DNA from: Salidesulfovibrio onnuriiensis
GTDB lineage: Bacteria; Desulfobacterota; Desulfovibrionia; Desulfovibrionales; Desulfovibrionaceae
DNA length: 64,000 nt
Reading direction: 5' to 3'
Assembly: GCF_008001235.1 (NCBI RefSeq)
Contig: NZ_CP040751.1
Span: 1,037,001-1,101,000, forward strand
Below are positions 26,037 through 38,402 of the stretch, one piece after another. Numbering within the stretch: the first letter of the stretch is position 1; every line of letters starts with the position of its first letter. The translations under genes and the position numbers were made by a program. The notes under the pieces were generated by a model. That model searched no databases and had not been told where the DNA came from. It saw nothing but the letters and a program-made list of their open reading frames with translations.

Positions 26037-28541
26037 CTAGAGGCGTTCCACCCGGTTGCGGCCCTTGTCCTTGGCCACGTACAGGGCCTTGTCCGCGCGG
26101 CTGAGAATGTCGTCGATGGAGCCGTCGGCCGCGGTCATGGCCGAAAGCCCAATGCTGGCGGTGATGGTGGTGGTTCCCCTGCCGGTGTCGATGGTCGCCT
26201 GGGCCATGGCCTGGCGCAGGCGGTCCGCAGCCTTTTCCGCGGCCCAGGCCTCGGTTTCCGTGAGTACGGCCGAGAATTCCTCGCCGCCCAGCCTGCCGAA
26301 GAGGTCTGTCTCGCGCAGGCATTCGCGGCAGGCGTCGGTCAGGATGCGCAGCGCGTCGTCGCCCACGCTGTGGCCGTAGGTGTCGTTGATGCGTTTGAAG
26401 TGGTCCAGGTCGAGCATGAGCACGGTGAGGGGGTGCCCGTACCTGCGGGCGCGGGCCATTTCCTCCTGGGCGCGACGCATGAACTCGTGGCGGTTGAGCG
26501 CGCCGGTGAGCGAGTCCGTGGTGGCCAGCCTCTGGAGCTCGGTCTCCAGGCGTCTGCGTTCGGTCACGTCGTGGATGACCGAATAGAGCAGGGCCCGTTC
26601 ATTGACCATGACCGGCCCGCTGTAGACCTCCACATCGCGCACCTGCCCGCCGAAGACGCGGTGCTTGAGCAGGAAGTGGTTCCGGTGTTCCTGCTGGGCC
26701 ATGGCCATTTCCCGGAATATTTCCTGCTCCTCCATGGCCTGGATGTCGGACATGTTCATCTGCAGCAGCTCGTCCCGGTCGTAGCCGTAGAACCGTTCCG
26801 CCGCGGGGTTGGCGTCCACGATGTCGCCGGACTTGGGGTCGGACAGGACCATGACCGCGTGGTTGTTCATGAAGAAACCGCGGTACTGCTGCTCCCGCTC
26901 CTTGAGGATTTCCTCGGCCCGGATGCGGTCCGTGGCGTCCCGGAAGATGCCCTCCAGCGCCACGGGGTGCCCGGCCTCGTTGTAGACGAAGTGCAGGTTG
27001 ATCTCGGCCTTGATGAAGCCCCCGTCGCTGCGCTTGAAGTCCACCCTGTATCCGGTGACGCTTCCCTTGTCCTGCAGGATGGAGATGACCTCCCTGCGGT
27101 CCTCGGGATCGCGGTAGACCCGTTCCGTGACGCTGAGTCCGATGAGCTGGGTCACTTCGTAGCCGAGCTGTCGGGCCGCGGCAGGGTTCACAAGCATGAT
27201 GGTGCCGTCCAGGCTGGTGAGGAAGTATCCGTCCTCCATGGATTCGAAGATGCGTCGGAATTTTTCCTCGCTCTTTCGCAGGGCTTCCTCGTTGATCTTG
27301 CGTTCGGTCATGTCCCGGGCCGTGGCCAGGATGGCCTCTCCATCGGCAGTGCCGATGACGCCCGCATTGACGTCCACGGGGTAGAATTCGCCCGTGGACC
27401 GGACGTGCATGGTTTCGAAGGAGGCGCTGCCGTTGGCGGTGATGCGGCTCAGGAAACCCGGGATGCGCTTTTTGACCTCCTCGGGGACGATGTCCTCCAG
27501 GCCCATGTTCAGGAGCATTTCCCGGGAATAGCCCAGTTCCATGGCCGCGGCCCTGTTCACGTCGATGAACCGGCCGTCGAAGTCGATGAGGAACTGGGAA
27601 TCCGCGGCAGAATCGAACAGGGCCCTGGATTTGGCCTCGGATTCCTTGAGCGCGTTTTCCGCCTTTTTCAGCCGGGTGATGTCCTCCAGGGTGACGATGA
27701 CCCCGTCGAACTTGCCGGAGACGTCGGACATGCGGGCCACGGAGACGCTGAAATGCATGTCCAGACCGGAGATGTGGGCCTCTTCCTCGAAGTGGGTCCC
27801 TGTATTTTTCCCTGTGGAGACCTCGTGCACGCGGTCTTCGATCCAGGGCAGCAGGTGGGCGGCCTGGGTCTGTGCGTCGAAGCAGGCCGGTTCGCTGTTG
27901 AAGCGTTCGTGGTAGTACCCGGAGCCCGCGTCGCAGGCCAGGCCGATGAGCTTGGCCGCCTCGGAGTTGTAGAAACTCAGGGTTCGCTGCCGGTCATAGA
28001 GGAAGACCGGGTTGGGCAGGCTGGCAACCAGGGTCAGGAACATATTCTTTTCATTGGCGAGCTGGCGGTTGATGGCCTGGACCTCGGGCGGATCGTCGGT
28101 GGTCGCGGCCCAGTCCCCGGAGAGCGCCACTTCCAGGCGGTCGAAAAAGTCCAGCAGAAAACCGTGGAAGCTGGCCCGGAGTTCCGGGGGAGCCTTTTCC
28201 TCCACCAGGTCGAAATACGAGGCCCGGTAGTATTTGAGCAGTCCCAGGAACATGGACAGGTTGACCCCGCGCTGGCGGTGCAGCCGGGATTCCATTATTG
28301 CGAATTCGGAAACCGGATCATCCTTGTAGCAGTCGTCCGGGGTCAGCCCGGCCCGCAGGGATTCGGAATTTTCCAGCCCTTTGCCGATGGCTTTGGTCAG
28401 CCCGCTGACGGACATGCGCCAGGGCTCCACCAGGGTGGAGGTGTAGCGCGTGTAGCCCTGCTTTTTGGCGTAGGCGAGGATGCGTTCCATGAGCCATTCC
28501 TCATGGTTCGTGAGCAGGGTGTGGAGTTGGTTCAATGCCAT
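26037..28541 (-). CDS. Multi-PAS diguanylate cyclase (GGDEF)
   Basis: This soluble 834-residue protein has a helical N-terminal sensor (1-150) followed by four PAS-type units (about 165-290, 300-415, 425-540 and 550-660). A C-terminal GGDEF domain covers about 665-834. The active-site loop reads GGEEF, an active variant, and an RxxD inhibitory site (RETD) sits five residues before it, so product inhibition by c-di-GMP is expected. DHFKRINDTYGHSVGDDALR is canonical. It is the first of several signalling genes, and with the HD-GYP protein at 13363 the window holds both synthesis and breakdown of c-di-GMP. PAS ligands cannot be told. Confidence 0.93.
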   Translation of the reverse strand: MALNQLHTLLTNHEEWLMERILAYAKKQGYTRYTSTLVEPWRMSVSGLTKAIGKGLENSESLRAGLTPDDCYKDDPVSEFAIMESRLHRQRGVNLSMFLGLLKYYRASYFDLVEEKAPPELRASFHGFLLDFFDRLEVALSGDWAATTDDPPEVQAINRQLANEKNMFLTLVASLPNPVFLYDRQRTLSFYNSEAAKLIGLACDAGSGYYHERFNSEPACFDAQTQAAHLLPWIEDRVHEVSTGKNTGTHFEEEAHISGLDMHFSVSVARMSDVSGKFDGVIVTLEDITRLKKAENALKESEAKSRALFDSAADSQFLIDFDGRFIDVNRAAAMELGYSREMLLNMGLEDIVPEEVKKRIPGFLSRITANGSASFETMHVRSTGEFYPVDVNAGVIGTADGEAILATARDMTERKINEEALRKSEEKFRRIFESMEDGYFLTSLDGTIMLVNPAAARQLGYEVTQLIGLSVTERVYRDPEDRREVISILQDKGSVTGYRVDFKRSDGGFIKAEINLHFVYNEAGHPVALEGIFRDATDRIRAEEILKEREQQYRGFFMNNHAVMVLSDPKSGDIVDANPAAERFYGYDRDELLQMNMSDIQAMEEQEIFREMAMAQQEHRNHFLLKHRVFGGQVRDVEVYSGPVMVNERALLYSVIHDVTERRRLETELQRLATTDSLTGALNRHEFMRRAQEEMARARRYGHPLTVLMLDLDHFKRINDTYGHSVGDDALRILTDACRECLRETDLFGRLGGEEFSAVLTETEAWAAEKAADRLRQAMAQATIDTGRGTTTITASIGLSAMTAADGSIDDILSRADKALYVAKDKGRNRVERL

Positions 28542-28792
28542 TGTCGCCTGGCCGGTTCCGGGTTTTCTCTATGCTGACTATGCCGCAGGAGGCGGACGTT
28601 GCCATCCCCGTTATTTTCGTTATTTCAGCGAAAACAGGCGGGGCCGACACCGCCGCATGTTTCCACCGTACGTGGTGTTGCGGGGAATGTGAATATTAAG
28701 AATGATTTCCGCACGCTTTTATAATTCCCCCTGCGCTTGAGTTTCGGACGGATTGCCATAGAATGGTGGAAAAATGTAATCGGGGGCAGCAC
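28542..28792. other. Intergenic region between diguanylate cyclase and VOC genes
   Basis: This 251-bp divergent region contains no open frame that looks real. It becomes AT-rich toward the VOC gene (TTTTATAATTCC near 28720 is a plausible -10). It should hold promoters for both genes; I see no clear operator. Confidence 0.4.
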
Positions 28793-29388
28793 ATGGCGAA
28801 CTATACGGGCATCAATCATCTGGCCATGGCCACGGGAGACATGGACACCACGGTCCGCTTCTGGCGCGACCTGCTGGGAATGCGGCTGGTTGCGGGGCTC
28901 GGGAGGCCGGGCTACCGGCACTATTTCTTCGAAATTACGGACCGGGACATGATCGCCTTTTTCGAATGGGACGGTGTGGAGCCGATCCCGGAAAAGGATC
29001 ACGGCGTTCCCGTGCGCGGCCCGACGGCCTTCGACCACGTCTCCTTCGGCGTGGCCGGTCCCGACGACCTGTGGGAGATCAAGGACCGGCTGGAGGCGGC
29101 CGGGTTCTGGGTTTCCGAGGTGGTGGACCACGGGTTCATCCATTCCGTCTACAGCTTCGATCCCAACAACATCCCCATAGAATTCAGCGTGGTTGTCGAG
29201 CGGTACGACGTGCACCGGACCCCGGCCATGGTTGATTCCCGGCCCACGGCGACCGCCCGCGAAGGGGCGGAACCGCAGCCGGGAAAATGGCCGTTGGTCA
29301 CGCGTCCCACGCCTTTGGAGGAGCGGGAAGTCTATGAAGGGGAAGGGGAAAAGGTGATCGCCTTTCTGCAAGGGCGGGGCAAGGAGGA

Positions 29389-29392
<4 letters not shown>
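28793..29392 (+). CDS. VOC (glyoxalase/dioxygenase) superfamily protein
   Basis: This 199-residue protein has paired beta-alpha-beta-beta-beta units of the vicinal-oxygen-chelate fold (about 5-65 and 75-130). Candidate metal ligands are His in NHLAMATGDM, His in AFDHVSFGVAG and Glu in IPIEFSVVV. FWRDLLGMRLV is typical. A Pro/Glu-rich tail follows residue 140. The ATG at 28793 is chosen because GGGGG lies 7 nt upstream; an in-frame ATG at 28763 has none. The substrate is unknown. Its last 4 bases overlap the end of the convergent kinase gene. Confidence 0.88.
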
Positions 29393-31936
<2,544 letters not shown>

Positions 31937-31947
<11 letters not shown>

Positions 31948-33178
31948 GGAAAAAAGCCGCCATCACTTGGTCTGCCTGCCGGACCGCCTGCGCCGCGATC
32001 TCGCTCAGGTCGTTGCTGGAAATGCCGAGCCTGTCCCAGGCCCCCTCGTCCAGGGGCGGTACGTACGGGCTGCCGCTGGCGCCTGCACCGACGGCGTGGG
32101 CCGTGAATTCCGCCACGTGGAGCACCCCGGCCTCCAGGGGGTTGGGGGCCGCGCCCGGGTTGTGGTGGTGCCGGGTCATGGCCTCCAGGAATCCCGGAAG
32201 CTTCCATTCCTTGAGCAGGGCCGCGCCCAGTTCGGCGTGGTCCCATCCCCAGAGACGCCGCTCCAGTTCGGCAAGGGGCACCCGGGCCGAGGTCGCCCGC
32301 AGGAAAAGGTCCAGGGCCATCTCCGGCTGGTTGCGCAGCAGCATGAGCCTGCCGATGTCGTGCATGAGTCCGGCCACGAAGAACCGTTCGTCGTTGCCCA
32401 TGCCGAGCTGGGTGGCCAGGAGCCGCGCCACGGCCCCGCAGGTGATGCTGTGCAGCCAGAAGTCCGTAAGGTTCAGGTGCCTTTCGGGGATGTCCCGAAA
32501 CACGGAGATGACCGAGATGCCCAGGGCCAGGCTGGTGAGCTGGTTGGTGCCCACGATGGTCACGGCCCGGGACAGGGTGTCGATGGTGCCGGGGAACCCG
32601 TAGAACGGGGAGTTGACCATGCGCAGCAGCTTGGCGGCCAGGGAGACGTCGTTGCTGATGATTTCGGCCACGTATGCCGCGGAGCTGCGCGGGTTTTTCA
32701 GGGCCTCGGATATTTCGCTGAAGGTGCTGGGCAGGCAGGCCAGCCGGATCTCCCCGGACAGGACGTCCTTCAGGGAGCAGGGGGCCGGAACGGCCGCCTG
32801 GGGCTCGTCCGGGGCCTCGTAGCTCCGGGCCAGGTCCTCGGCCTGTTTCGGGGTCAGGGTGCTGCGGGCGTTTTCCAGGAAGTGCAGGGCCAGCGCCCGC
32901 ACCGCGGGATGCCGCGTATTGGTCAGCGCGAAGCGCCTTGCGGCCAGTCGTTTGTATTCCTCGTCGTTTTCCGTGCTGGGGCCTGGCTGCTCCTCCGGGC
33001 TTGCGCCGGGTTCGTGTCCGGCGATGTCGGCTTCGGAGATTCCCCATATCTTGCAGGCCCGGATGATGTTGTGCGTCAGTTCCGCACCGGCGGGCAGCAT
33101 GACTCTCCCGTCGGGGGTCACGAGGTCCGATGCCAGGGCCATGCCCGGCTGGAGTCGGTCGGTGATGCACTTTCCCAT
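31937..33178 (-). CDS. HDOD domain signalling protein
   Basis: Residues 130-330 of this 413-residue protein form an HDOD domain (SLKDVLSGEIRLACLPSTFSEI; SNDVSLAAKLLRMVNSPFYG; GLMHDIGRLMLL). HDOD proteins are HD-superfamily relatives that usually lack catalysis and act as scaffolds or regulators in c-di-GMP and two-component networks. The HD pair (MHDIG) is kept here, but the full metal set is not evident. The N-terminal 60 residues (LQPGMALASDLVTPDGRVMLPAGAELT) resemble the DUF3391-like cap seen before HD-GYP domains. Its end overlaps the kinase gene by 11 nt, so both are coexpressed and may share a pathway. Confidence 0.9.
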
Positions 33179-33278
33179 AGGTGTCCGCCACTGCCTGATT
33201 TTTCCTCCTTAGGTATACGATGCCGGTGGAGAGAACAAGGCGTTGATAATCGCAGGAACGCGACGCGGAAGAAACGGT

Positions 33279-35903
33279 TCAGAGAAAACGGGACAGGAGC
33301 CGCGCCAGATCCGGGAATTCCACGGGTTTGGGAAGGTAGGCGTTCATGCCTTCCTCCAGGAACCTTTCCCGGTCGCCCTGCATGGCGTGGGCGGTCAGCG
33401 CCACGATGGGAATCTCCGGGTTGAATGCGCCGCTCTGGTCCGAACGGATGAGCCGGGTCGCCTCGATGCCGCTCATGACGGGCATCTGGATGTCCATGAG
33501 GATGCAGTCGAAGGACTGTTTTCGCAGGGCCTTGACCGCTTCGGCCCCGTCCTTGGCGCAGACGGCCTCGAAACCCAGCTTTTCCACGAAGCGCCGGGTG
33601 GCGATGCTGTTGACCGGGTTGTCCTCGGCGATGAGCACGCGGCGTTCCGGTATGGCCGCCTTGAGCAGGGGCAGTTCCTCCGGGGCTGTCGGTTGTGGCG
33701 TGTCGGGCACCTTGAACGGAAGCACCACGCAGATGTCCGTGCCCCTGTCCGTTTCACTGTCCACGGCCACTGAGCCGTTCATGAGCTCGCAGAGGCGTTT
33801 GACGATGCTCAGGCCCAGGCCCGTGCCCTCGAAACGCCGGGTCAGGGAGCCGTCCCCCTGGGTGAAGGGATCGAAGATGTACGGCAGCCGCTCCTCGGAA
33901 ATGCCGATGCCCGTGTCCCGGACCATGAACATGAGCCGCATGTTGCCGTGGCGGTCCGGGGAAAGGCGGCTGACCTCGATGGCCACGCCCCCGTTTTCCG
34001 TGAATTTGACCGCGTTGCCCACCAGGTTGAAGAGGATCTGGCGCAGCCGGGCCTCGTCGCCGTCCAGCTGGTCGGGGATGTCGTCGTCGATGCGCATGGT
34101 CAGGCCGATGTTCTTGTCCATGCACTGCCTGCGGAAGACCAGGGCGATGTTGTCCACCAGACGGGTCAGGGTGAGGGGGCCTCGGCTGATGGGGATCTTG
34201 CCCGCCTCGATGAGCGAGAAGTCCAGGATGTCGTTGAGGATGGACTGCAGCCCCTGGCCGGACTGGAAGGCGGCCCTGACGAATTCGCCCTGTTCCGGGC
34301 TGAGCGGGGTGTCGTCCAGGAGCTGGAGCATGCCCAGCATGCCGTTGAGCGGGGTGCGCACCTCGTGGCTGATATTGGCCAGGAATTCGTTTTTCATGCG
34401 GCTGGCGCTTTCGGCCAGGTGCTTGGCCTCCAGCAGGGCCTCCTCGGCCTGCATGCGTTCGGCCACGTCGTGCAGGATGGCGTAGAACAGGAGCTTCCCG
34501 TCGATGGTCAGCGGGCTGACATGCAACTCGGCAATGCTGCGTCCCGTGCCCCGGCGCACCTCGAGACGGGCCGGATGGCCGTCAAGGGCGGCCGCGCGCA
34601 GGGAGTGATAGACCTGGCCCGGCGGGGCCGAGAAGACGGTTTCCAGGGGCGCGCCCTGGAGGGAGCCGTGATCGGTTCCGAAATAGTCGCTGGCCGCCCG
34701 GTTGGCCTCGGCGATGTCGCCGTTGTCCTGGCGCAGGAGCAGCTGGACCACCGCGCTTTCGCGGAACAGGGTTTCCCGCAGGTCCCTGCTCTCCTGCTGC
34801 GCCCGCCGCAGTTCGGTCAGGTCCTGCACGGTGAAGACCAGGCCCTTGGACAGGTCGCCCCGCTCGATGCACCCCGAGGCGAGCAGAACCTCCAGGACCC
34901 GCCCGTCCCTGGTCACGAACCGGGTCTCGATGCTGCCGTAGCCCTTTTCCAGCACCTCGGCGTGTTTGACCCTGCCCACCCGTTCGTATTCGGCCTTGTT
35001 TTCATAGAATTTTTCGGAGGGCATGCCGTCGAGTTCCTCGGCGCTGTAGCCCAGCATGGCCTGCAGGGTTTCGTTGGTCCAGCCCACGATCCGGTCTTCG
35101 ACCAGGCCGATGCCCAGGGGGGCGGACCTGAGCACGGTGCGCAGCAGCTTTTCACGCTCGCGCAGCTCGTCTTCGGCCCGCGTCCGGGCCTCCATCTCGA
35201 ACTGCAGCTCCTTGTTGGCGGCCATCATCTGCTGGTTGGCTGCGGACATCTGCTCGTACATGCCCGCAAGTTCCAGGTTGGCCTCGGCCAGTTTGCGGCG
35301 GGAAAGCTCCAGTTCGCTCAGGTCGCGGAACATGATCTGGGTCACGTTCTCGGAAATGCGTTTGATGCTCATATCCACCGGGATGTAAGAGCCCTGGCGG
35401 GTGCGGATGCGGCGCTGCATGCGGGCGGTCATTCCCGCATCGAGGCGGCGCTGCTGTTCCCTGGAAAGGGGTGCGTCGTCCGGGTGGAGCAGGGTGGTGC
35501 CGGTCATGCCCCGCAACTGCTGCAGCTCCAGGCCCATGATGCTGCGGGCCTTGGGGTTGGCGTCGGTGATGATGCCGTTGCGGTCGACGAGCACAATGCC
35601 TTCGGAGGCGTTTTCAAACAGGCTGACGTATTTGCCGCTTTCCGCGCAGAGTTGTTTTTCGGCCTGCTGCCTGCGCAGGACGGCCATGGCCAGGAGCGCG
35701 GCCAGGGCGGCCAGCACGGACAGGGTCGTAGAAAAAATCAGGGGATCGGCAAAGGCTTCGGCAAGGCCTGGCTGCCGGGCAACGCCGAGCATGATGACGC
35801 CGTCCGGAGGAGGCGCAGGCGCCGAGGTCCCGGCCAGGGATGCCAGGGGGGAAAGCGGGAGAACCAGCCCCCACACTATGCCAAGCGTGCGCATCATGGA
35901 CAT
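33279..35903 (-). CDS. Membrane-anchored multi-PAS hybrid histidine kinase
   Basis: This 874-residue protein starts with a signal-like hydrophobic stretch (8-25) and a membrane helix (about 55-75). PAS domains are at about 90-205, 245-370 and 380-485, with a coiled coil near 205-245. HisKA has its His in NISHEVRTPLNGML (about 510). The HATPase has NLVGNAVKFT, DTGIGISEERL and GTGLGLSIV. The C-terminal receiver has LIAEDNPVNS and the acceptor Asp in ILMDIQMPVMSG. Its kinase-receiver half strongly resembles the protein at 29389, suggesting duplication with new sensor parts. A 100-bp gap separates it from the HDOD gene. Confidence 0.93.
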   Translation of the reverse strand: MSMMRTLGIVWGLVLPLSPLASLAGTSAPAPPPDGVIMLGVARQPGLAEAFADPLIFSTTLSVLAALAALLAMAVLRRQQAEKQLCAESGKYVSLFENASEGIVLVDRNGIITDANPKARSIMGLELQQLRGMTGTTLLHPDDAPLSREQQRRLDAGMTARMQRRIRTRQGSYIPVDMSIKRISENVTQIMFRDLSELELSRRKLAEANLELAGMYEQMSAANQQMMAANKELQFEMEARTRAEDELREREKLLRTVLRSAPLGIGLVEDRIVGWTNETLQAMLGYSAEELDGMPSEKFYENKAEYERVGRVKHAEVLEKGYGSIETRFVTRDGRVLEVLLASGCIERGDLSKGLVFTVQDLTELRRAQQESRDLRETLFRESAVVQLLLRQDNGDIAEANRAASDYFGTDHGSLQGAPLETVFSAPPGQVYHSLRAAALDGHPARLEVRRGTGRSIAELHVSPLTIDGKLLFYAILHDVAERMQAEEALLEAKHLAESASRMKNEFLANISHEVRTPLNGMLGMLQLLDDTPLSPEQGEFVRAAFQSGQGLQSILNDILDFSLIEAGKIPISRGPLTLTRLVDNIALVFRRQCMDKNIGLTMRIDDDIPDQLDGDEARLRQILFNLVGNAVKFTENGGVAIEVSRLSPDRHGNMRLMFMVRDTGIGISEERLPYIFDPFTQGDGSLTRRFEGTGLGLSIVKRLCELMNGSVAVDSETDRGTDICVVLPFKVPDTPQPTAPEELPLLKAAIPERRVLIAEDNPVNSIATRRFVEKLGFEAVCAKDGAEAVKALRKQSFDCILMDIQMPVMSGIEATRLIRSDQSGAFNPEIPIVALTAHAMQGDRERFLEEGMNAYLPKPVEFPDLARLLSRFL

Positions 35904-36034
35904 TTGCCCTTGTACCGGCGCTCCCCGAAACCGGACTTGCCTTTTCCGTCCGTTAAGGGGAAAAGACTGTTCAAGACTTTTTTAATCTGTAATGCGAATC
36001 TGCCATACCCGACAGTCCCGAACCATTATTTTCC

Positions 36035-36748
36035 ATGAATACCCACTGTACTTTGCCGTATCCCCCATCCATGCAACGGGCCTTTTTCCTCAGTCGCCAC
36101 AAGCGTTTCACCGTGGAGGCCGAAACCGCCTCGGGCGAGCGCCTGGCCGCGCATACCAACAATACCGGGTCCATGATGGGCCTGCTGCGGCCGGGGCGGG
36201 AGATCCTGCTTTCCCCTGCGGCCAACCCGGCCCGCAAGCTCAAGTGGACCCTGGAGGCCGTGCGCCTGTCCGGGACCTGGGTGGGGGTGAATACCTCGAC
36301 CCCCAACCGCATGATCCGGGCGGCCTGGGAAACCGGGGCCATTCCCGAGATGGCCGGGTTCGAGCATTTCCGGCCCGAGGCCAAGGTGGGCGACAGCCGC
36401 CTGGATGCCTATCTTTCCGGGACGCGGGGAGAACTCTGGGTGGAGTGCAAGAACGTGACTTTGGTGGAAGACCAGGTGGCCGCGTTTCCGGATGCGGTCA
36501 CCGAACGGGGGCAGAAGCATCTGCGCGAGCTCATGGACCTGGCCGGGCGCGGCGTGCGCGTGGCCCTGTTCTTTCTGGTGCAGCGCACGGACGCCCGCTG
36601 TTTCGGCCCGGCCGACTACATCGACCCTGTCTATGCCGAGCTCTTCTACGAGGCCCTGGGCCGGGGCGTTGAGATCTGGCCCCATGTGGCCGTGGTGGAT
36701 GAGCGGGGCGTCACGCTCGGGAAACGCCTGGAGGTGGTGCGCTCATGA
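36035..36748 (+). CDS. sfsA: SfsA family DNA/RNA nuclease-like protein
   Basis: This 237-residue protein is typical of SfsA. An N-terminal OB-like part (about 10-85, RHKRFTVEAE, AHTNNTGSMMGLL) is followed by a PD-(D/E)XK nuclease-like fold (about 85-237). The fold contains SRLDAYLSG, LWVECKNVTLV (Glu and Lys of the motif) and FPDAVTERGQKHLREL. SfsA was first tied to sugar fermentation in E. coli and later described as nuclease-like; its exact role is unresolved. The ATG at 36035 lacks a clear ribosome site, and Met13 at 36071 is a possible alternative. The gene overlaps the EamA gene by ATGA. Confidence 0.93.
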   Translation: MNTHCTLPYPPSMQRAFFLSRHKRFTVEAETASGERLAAHTNNTGSMMGLLRPGREILLSPAANPARKLKWTLEAVRLSGTWVGVNTSTPNRMIRAAWETGAIPEMAGFEHFRPEAKVGDSRLDAYLSGTRGELWVECKNVTLVEDQVAAFPDAVTERGQKHLRELMDLAGRGVRVALFFLVQRTDARCFGPADYIDPVYAELFYEALGRGVEIWPHVAVVDERGVTLGKRLEVVRS

Positions 36749-37602
36749 TCAGTCTGCTACTGGGCGCGGCCATGATCAGCTTTGCCGCGGTGTTCGTGCG
36801 TCTGGCCCAGGTCAGCCCGGATGTCTCGGCTTTCTACCGCATGTTTTTCGGGGGCCTGGCCCTGGCCGTGTTCCTGTGGCGCGAAGGGCATCTGCGCTGC
36901 ATCAGCGTCCGGGTGGTCAAGTATGCCGTGTTCGCCGGAGTCCTGTTCGCCCTGGACATCATGTGCTGGCACCGGTCCATCCTGGCTATCGGGCCGGGCA
37001 TGGCCACCCTGCTGGGCAATTTCCAGGTCTTCGTGCTGACGGCCGCCTCGGTCCTGGTGCTGGGGGAAAGGCCGGGCAAGCTGTTCTACCTGGCCCTGCC
37101 GCCGGCCTTCGTGGGGCTGTATCTGGTCGTTGGCGTGGGTTGGGGAGAGGAGGCCTCGGCCGATTACCGGACCGGGGTCTTCTGGGGGCTGCTGACGGCC
37201 CTGTTCTACGGCTCGTATCTGCTGTGTCTCAAGCTGTGCATTCCCCGGCTCGGGGAGGATCGCCGCCAGGCGCTCATGGGCGTGATTCCCTGGACCACCT
37301 GCCTGTGCATCGGCGGGTATTTGTTGCTGGACGGGCAGGCCCTGGCGGTCCCCATGGGCATGGACCTGCTCTGGCTGGTGCTGCTGGGCGTGATCTGCCA
37401 GGCAGCGGGCTGGCTGTTCATCACCCGGGGCATGCAGGCGGTGAGCGCGGCCCTGGTGGGCCTGGGCCTGTTGCTGCAGCCCGTGCTTTCCTATGTCTGG
37501 GACGTGCTCATTTTCGCCAAGCCCCTGACCGTGGCCGAGCTTGCCGGGGCCGGGCTGGCCCTGGCCGCCATCTATCTGGGAACCGTCGGCGGCCGGAAAT
37601 AG
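36745..37602 (+). CDS. EamA/DMT family transporter
   Basis: This 285-residue membrane protein has ten hydrophobic segments in two repeats of five (about 1-135 and 145-280), the EamA drug/metabolite transporter layout. The LYRMFFGG-like AFYRMFFGG and GNFQVFVLTAASVLVLGERP stretches are typical, as is the second-repeat LLQPVLSYVWDVLIF. The substrate cannot be told; relatives export amino acids or take up varied metabolites. It overlaps sfsA by 4 nt (ATGA). It ends 1 nt before the stop of the convergent thioesterase gene, and no hairpin lies between them. Confidence 0.9.
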   Translation: MISLLLGAAMISFAAVFVRLAQVSPDVSAFYRMFFGGLALAVFLWREGHLRCISVRVVKYAVFAGVLFALDIMCWHRSILAIGPGMATLLGNFQVFVLTAASVLVLGERPGKLFYLALPPAFVGLYLVVGVGWGEEASADYRTGVFWGLLTALFYGSYLLCLKLCIPRLGEDRRQALMGVIPWTTCLCIGGYLLLDGQALAVPMGMDLLWLVLLGVICQAAGWLFITRGMQAVSAALVGLGLLLQPVLSYVWDVLIFAKPLTVAELAGAGLALAAIYLGTVGGRK

Positions 37603-37603
37603 C

Positions 37604-38077
37604 TTACTTTTCCCGGGCCTTGAGCTGTTTGCGCATTTCCATGCGCGCAATGGCTTCGTTTCTGCGGCGTTCGCCCACCTCGTCCTCCACCAGCAGGGGC
37701 GGCACGGGCGTGGGCCTGCCGTTTTCATCCAGGGCCACATAGGTCAGGTAGGCCGAGTTGGTATGGCGCACGTGGCCGGTCTCCAGGTTTTCTGCCTCCA
37801 CGCGCACGCCCACTTCCATGCTCGTTTTTCCCACATAGTTGAGGCTGGCCTTGAAGGTCAGCAGTTCGCCCACGTAGGCGGGCTGCTGGAAGTCCATGCG
37901 TTCGATACAGGCCGTGACGATGTTGGTGCGGCTGTGGCGCTTGCAGACCACGCCGCCAGCGGTGTCCACGTGCTTGAGGATGACCCCGCCGTGCAGGTTG
38001 CCCGCGGGGTTGGCGTCCCCGGGAAGCACCAGATGGGTCATGATCACTGCGGATTCGGCTGCGGATTTGGGCTGCAC
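37604..38077 (-). CDS. Hotdog-fold acyl-CoA thioesterase (YciA/BFIT type)
   Basis: This 157-residue single-hotdog protein carries the family stretch NPAGNLHGGVILKHVDTAGG (about 24-43), where the Asn/Asp pair lies at the CoA site, then NIVTACIERMDFQQPAYVGEL. It would hydrolyse acyl-CoAs, probably as a hexamer. The start is a GTG directly after the stop of the upstream small gene (TAAGTG), with GGGGAG about 8 nt before it. A charged, helical tail ends the protein. It is convergent to the EamA gene with only 1 nt between stops. Confidence 0.92.
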   Translation of the reverse strand: MQPKSAAESAVIMTHLVLPGDANPAGNLHGGVILKHVDTAGGVVCKRHSRTNIVTACIERMDFQQPAYVGELLTFKASLNYVGKTSMEVGVRVEAENLETGHVRHTNSAYLTYVALDENGRPTPVPPLLVEDEVGERRRNEAIARMEMRKQLKAREK

Positions 38078-38323
38078 TTAGGAATCTCCCCTGGCCTTGC
38101 CGTACTGGACCCGGGCCTCCCAGACCAGATGGCCGATGCGTTTGCCCAGGTCTGCCTGGCGGGCCTTGACCAGCGCTTCGGCGGCCTCCTTGTTGCCCTG
38201 CTGCTTGAGCAGCGTGGCGGACTCCAGGTCGCGCAGGTATTTTTCGCACTCCCGGACGACCCCGGACAGGTTCAGGGTTTCCAGTTCCTTGGGAACCCTG
38301 ACTGACTTGACCTTTCTGCTCAT
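38078..38323 (-). CDS. Small helical protein of unknown function
   Basis: This charged protein of 81 residues (MSRKVKSVRVPKELETLNLS) is predicted mostly helical with repeated leucines (LRDLESATLLKQQGNKEAAEALVKARQ cut into two helices by NK). I do not recognise a family. The ATG at 38323 follows GGGGTGG; a GTG at 38353 is in frame but lacks a ribosome site. It is directly followed by the thioesterase gene (TAAGTG junction), so the two are translated from one message. That is the only functional hint. Confidence 0.7.
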   Translation of the reverse strand: MSRKVKSVRVPKELETLNLSGVVRECEKYLRDLESATLLKQQGNKEAAEALVKARQADLGKRIGHLVWEARVQYGKARGDS

Positions 38324-38402
38324 TTCCACCCCCGCAAAAAAGTGTGATTTCACCTCGTACTTCAGAATGTTTTCAGAATGGCACGCAAATTGTCAAGTAT
38401 AA

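Noticed and set aside
26019-28577. Plus-strand frame opposite the diguanylate cyclase
   Set aside because: Same reason: it mirrors a gene with intact PAS and GGDEF motifs.
35940-35985. A further family 1 repeat near AAGACTGTTCAAGACTTTTTT
   Set aside because: It shares only a short end-like stretch, and no matching opposite end or nested hairpin was found.
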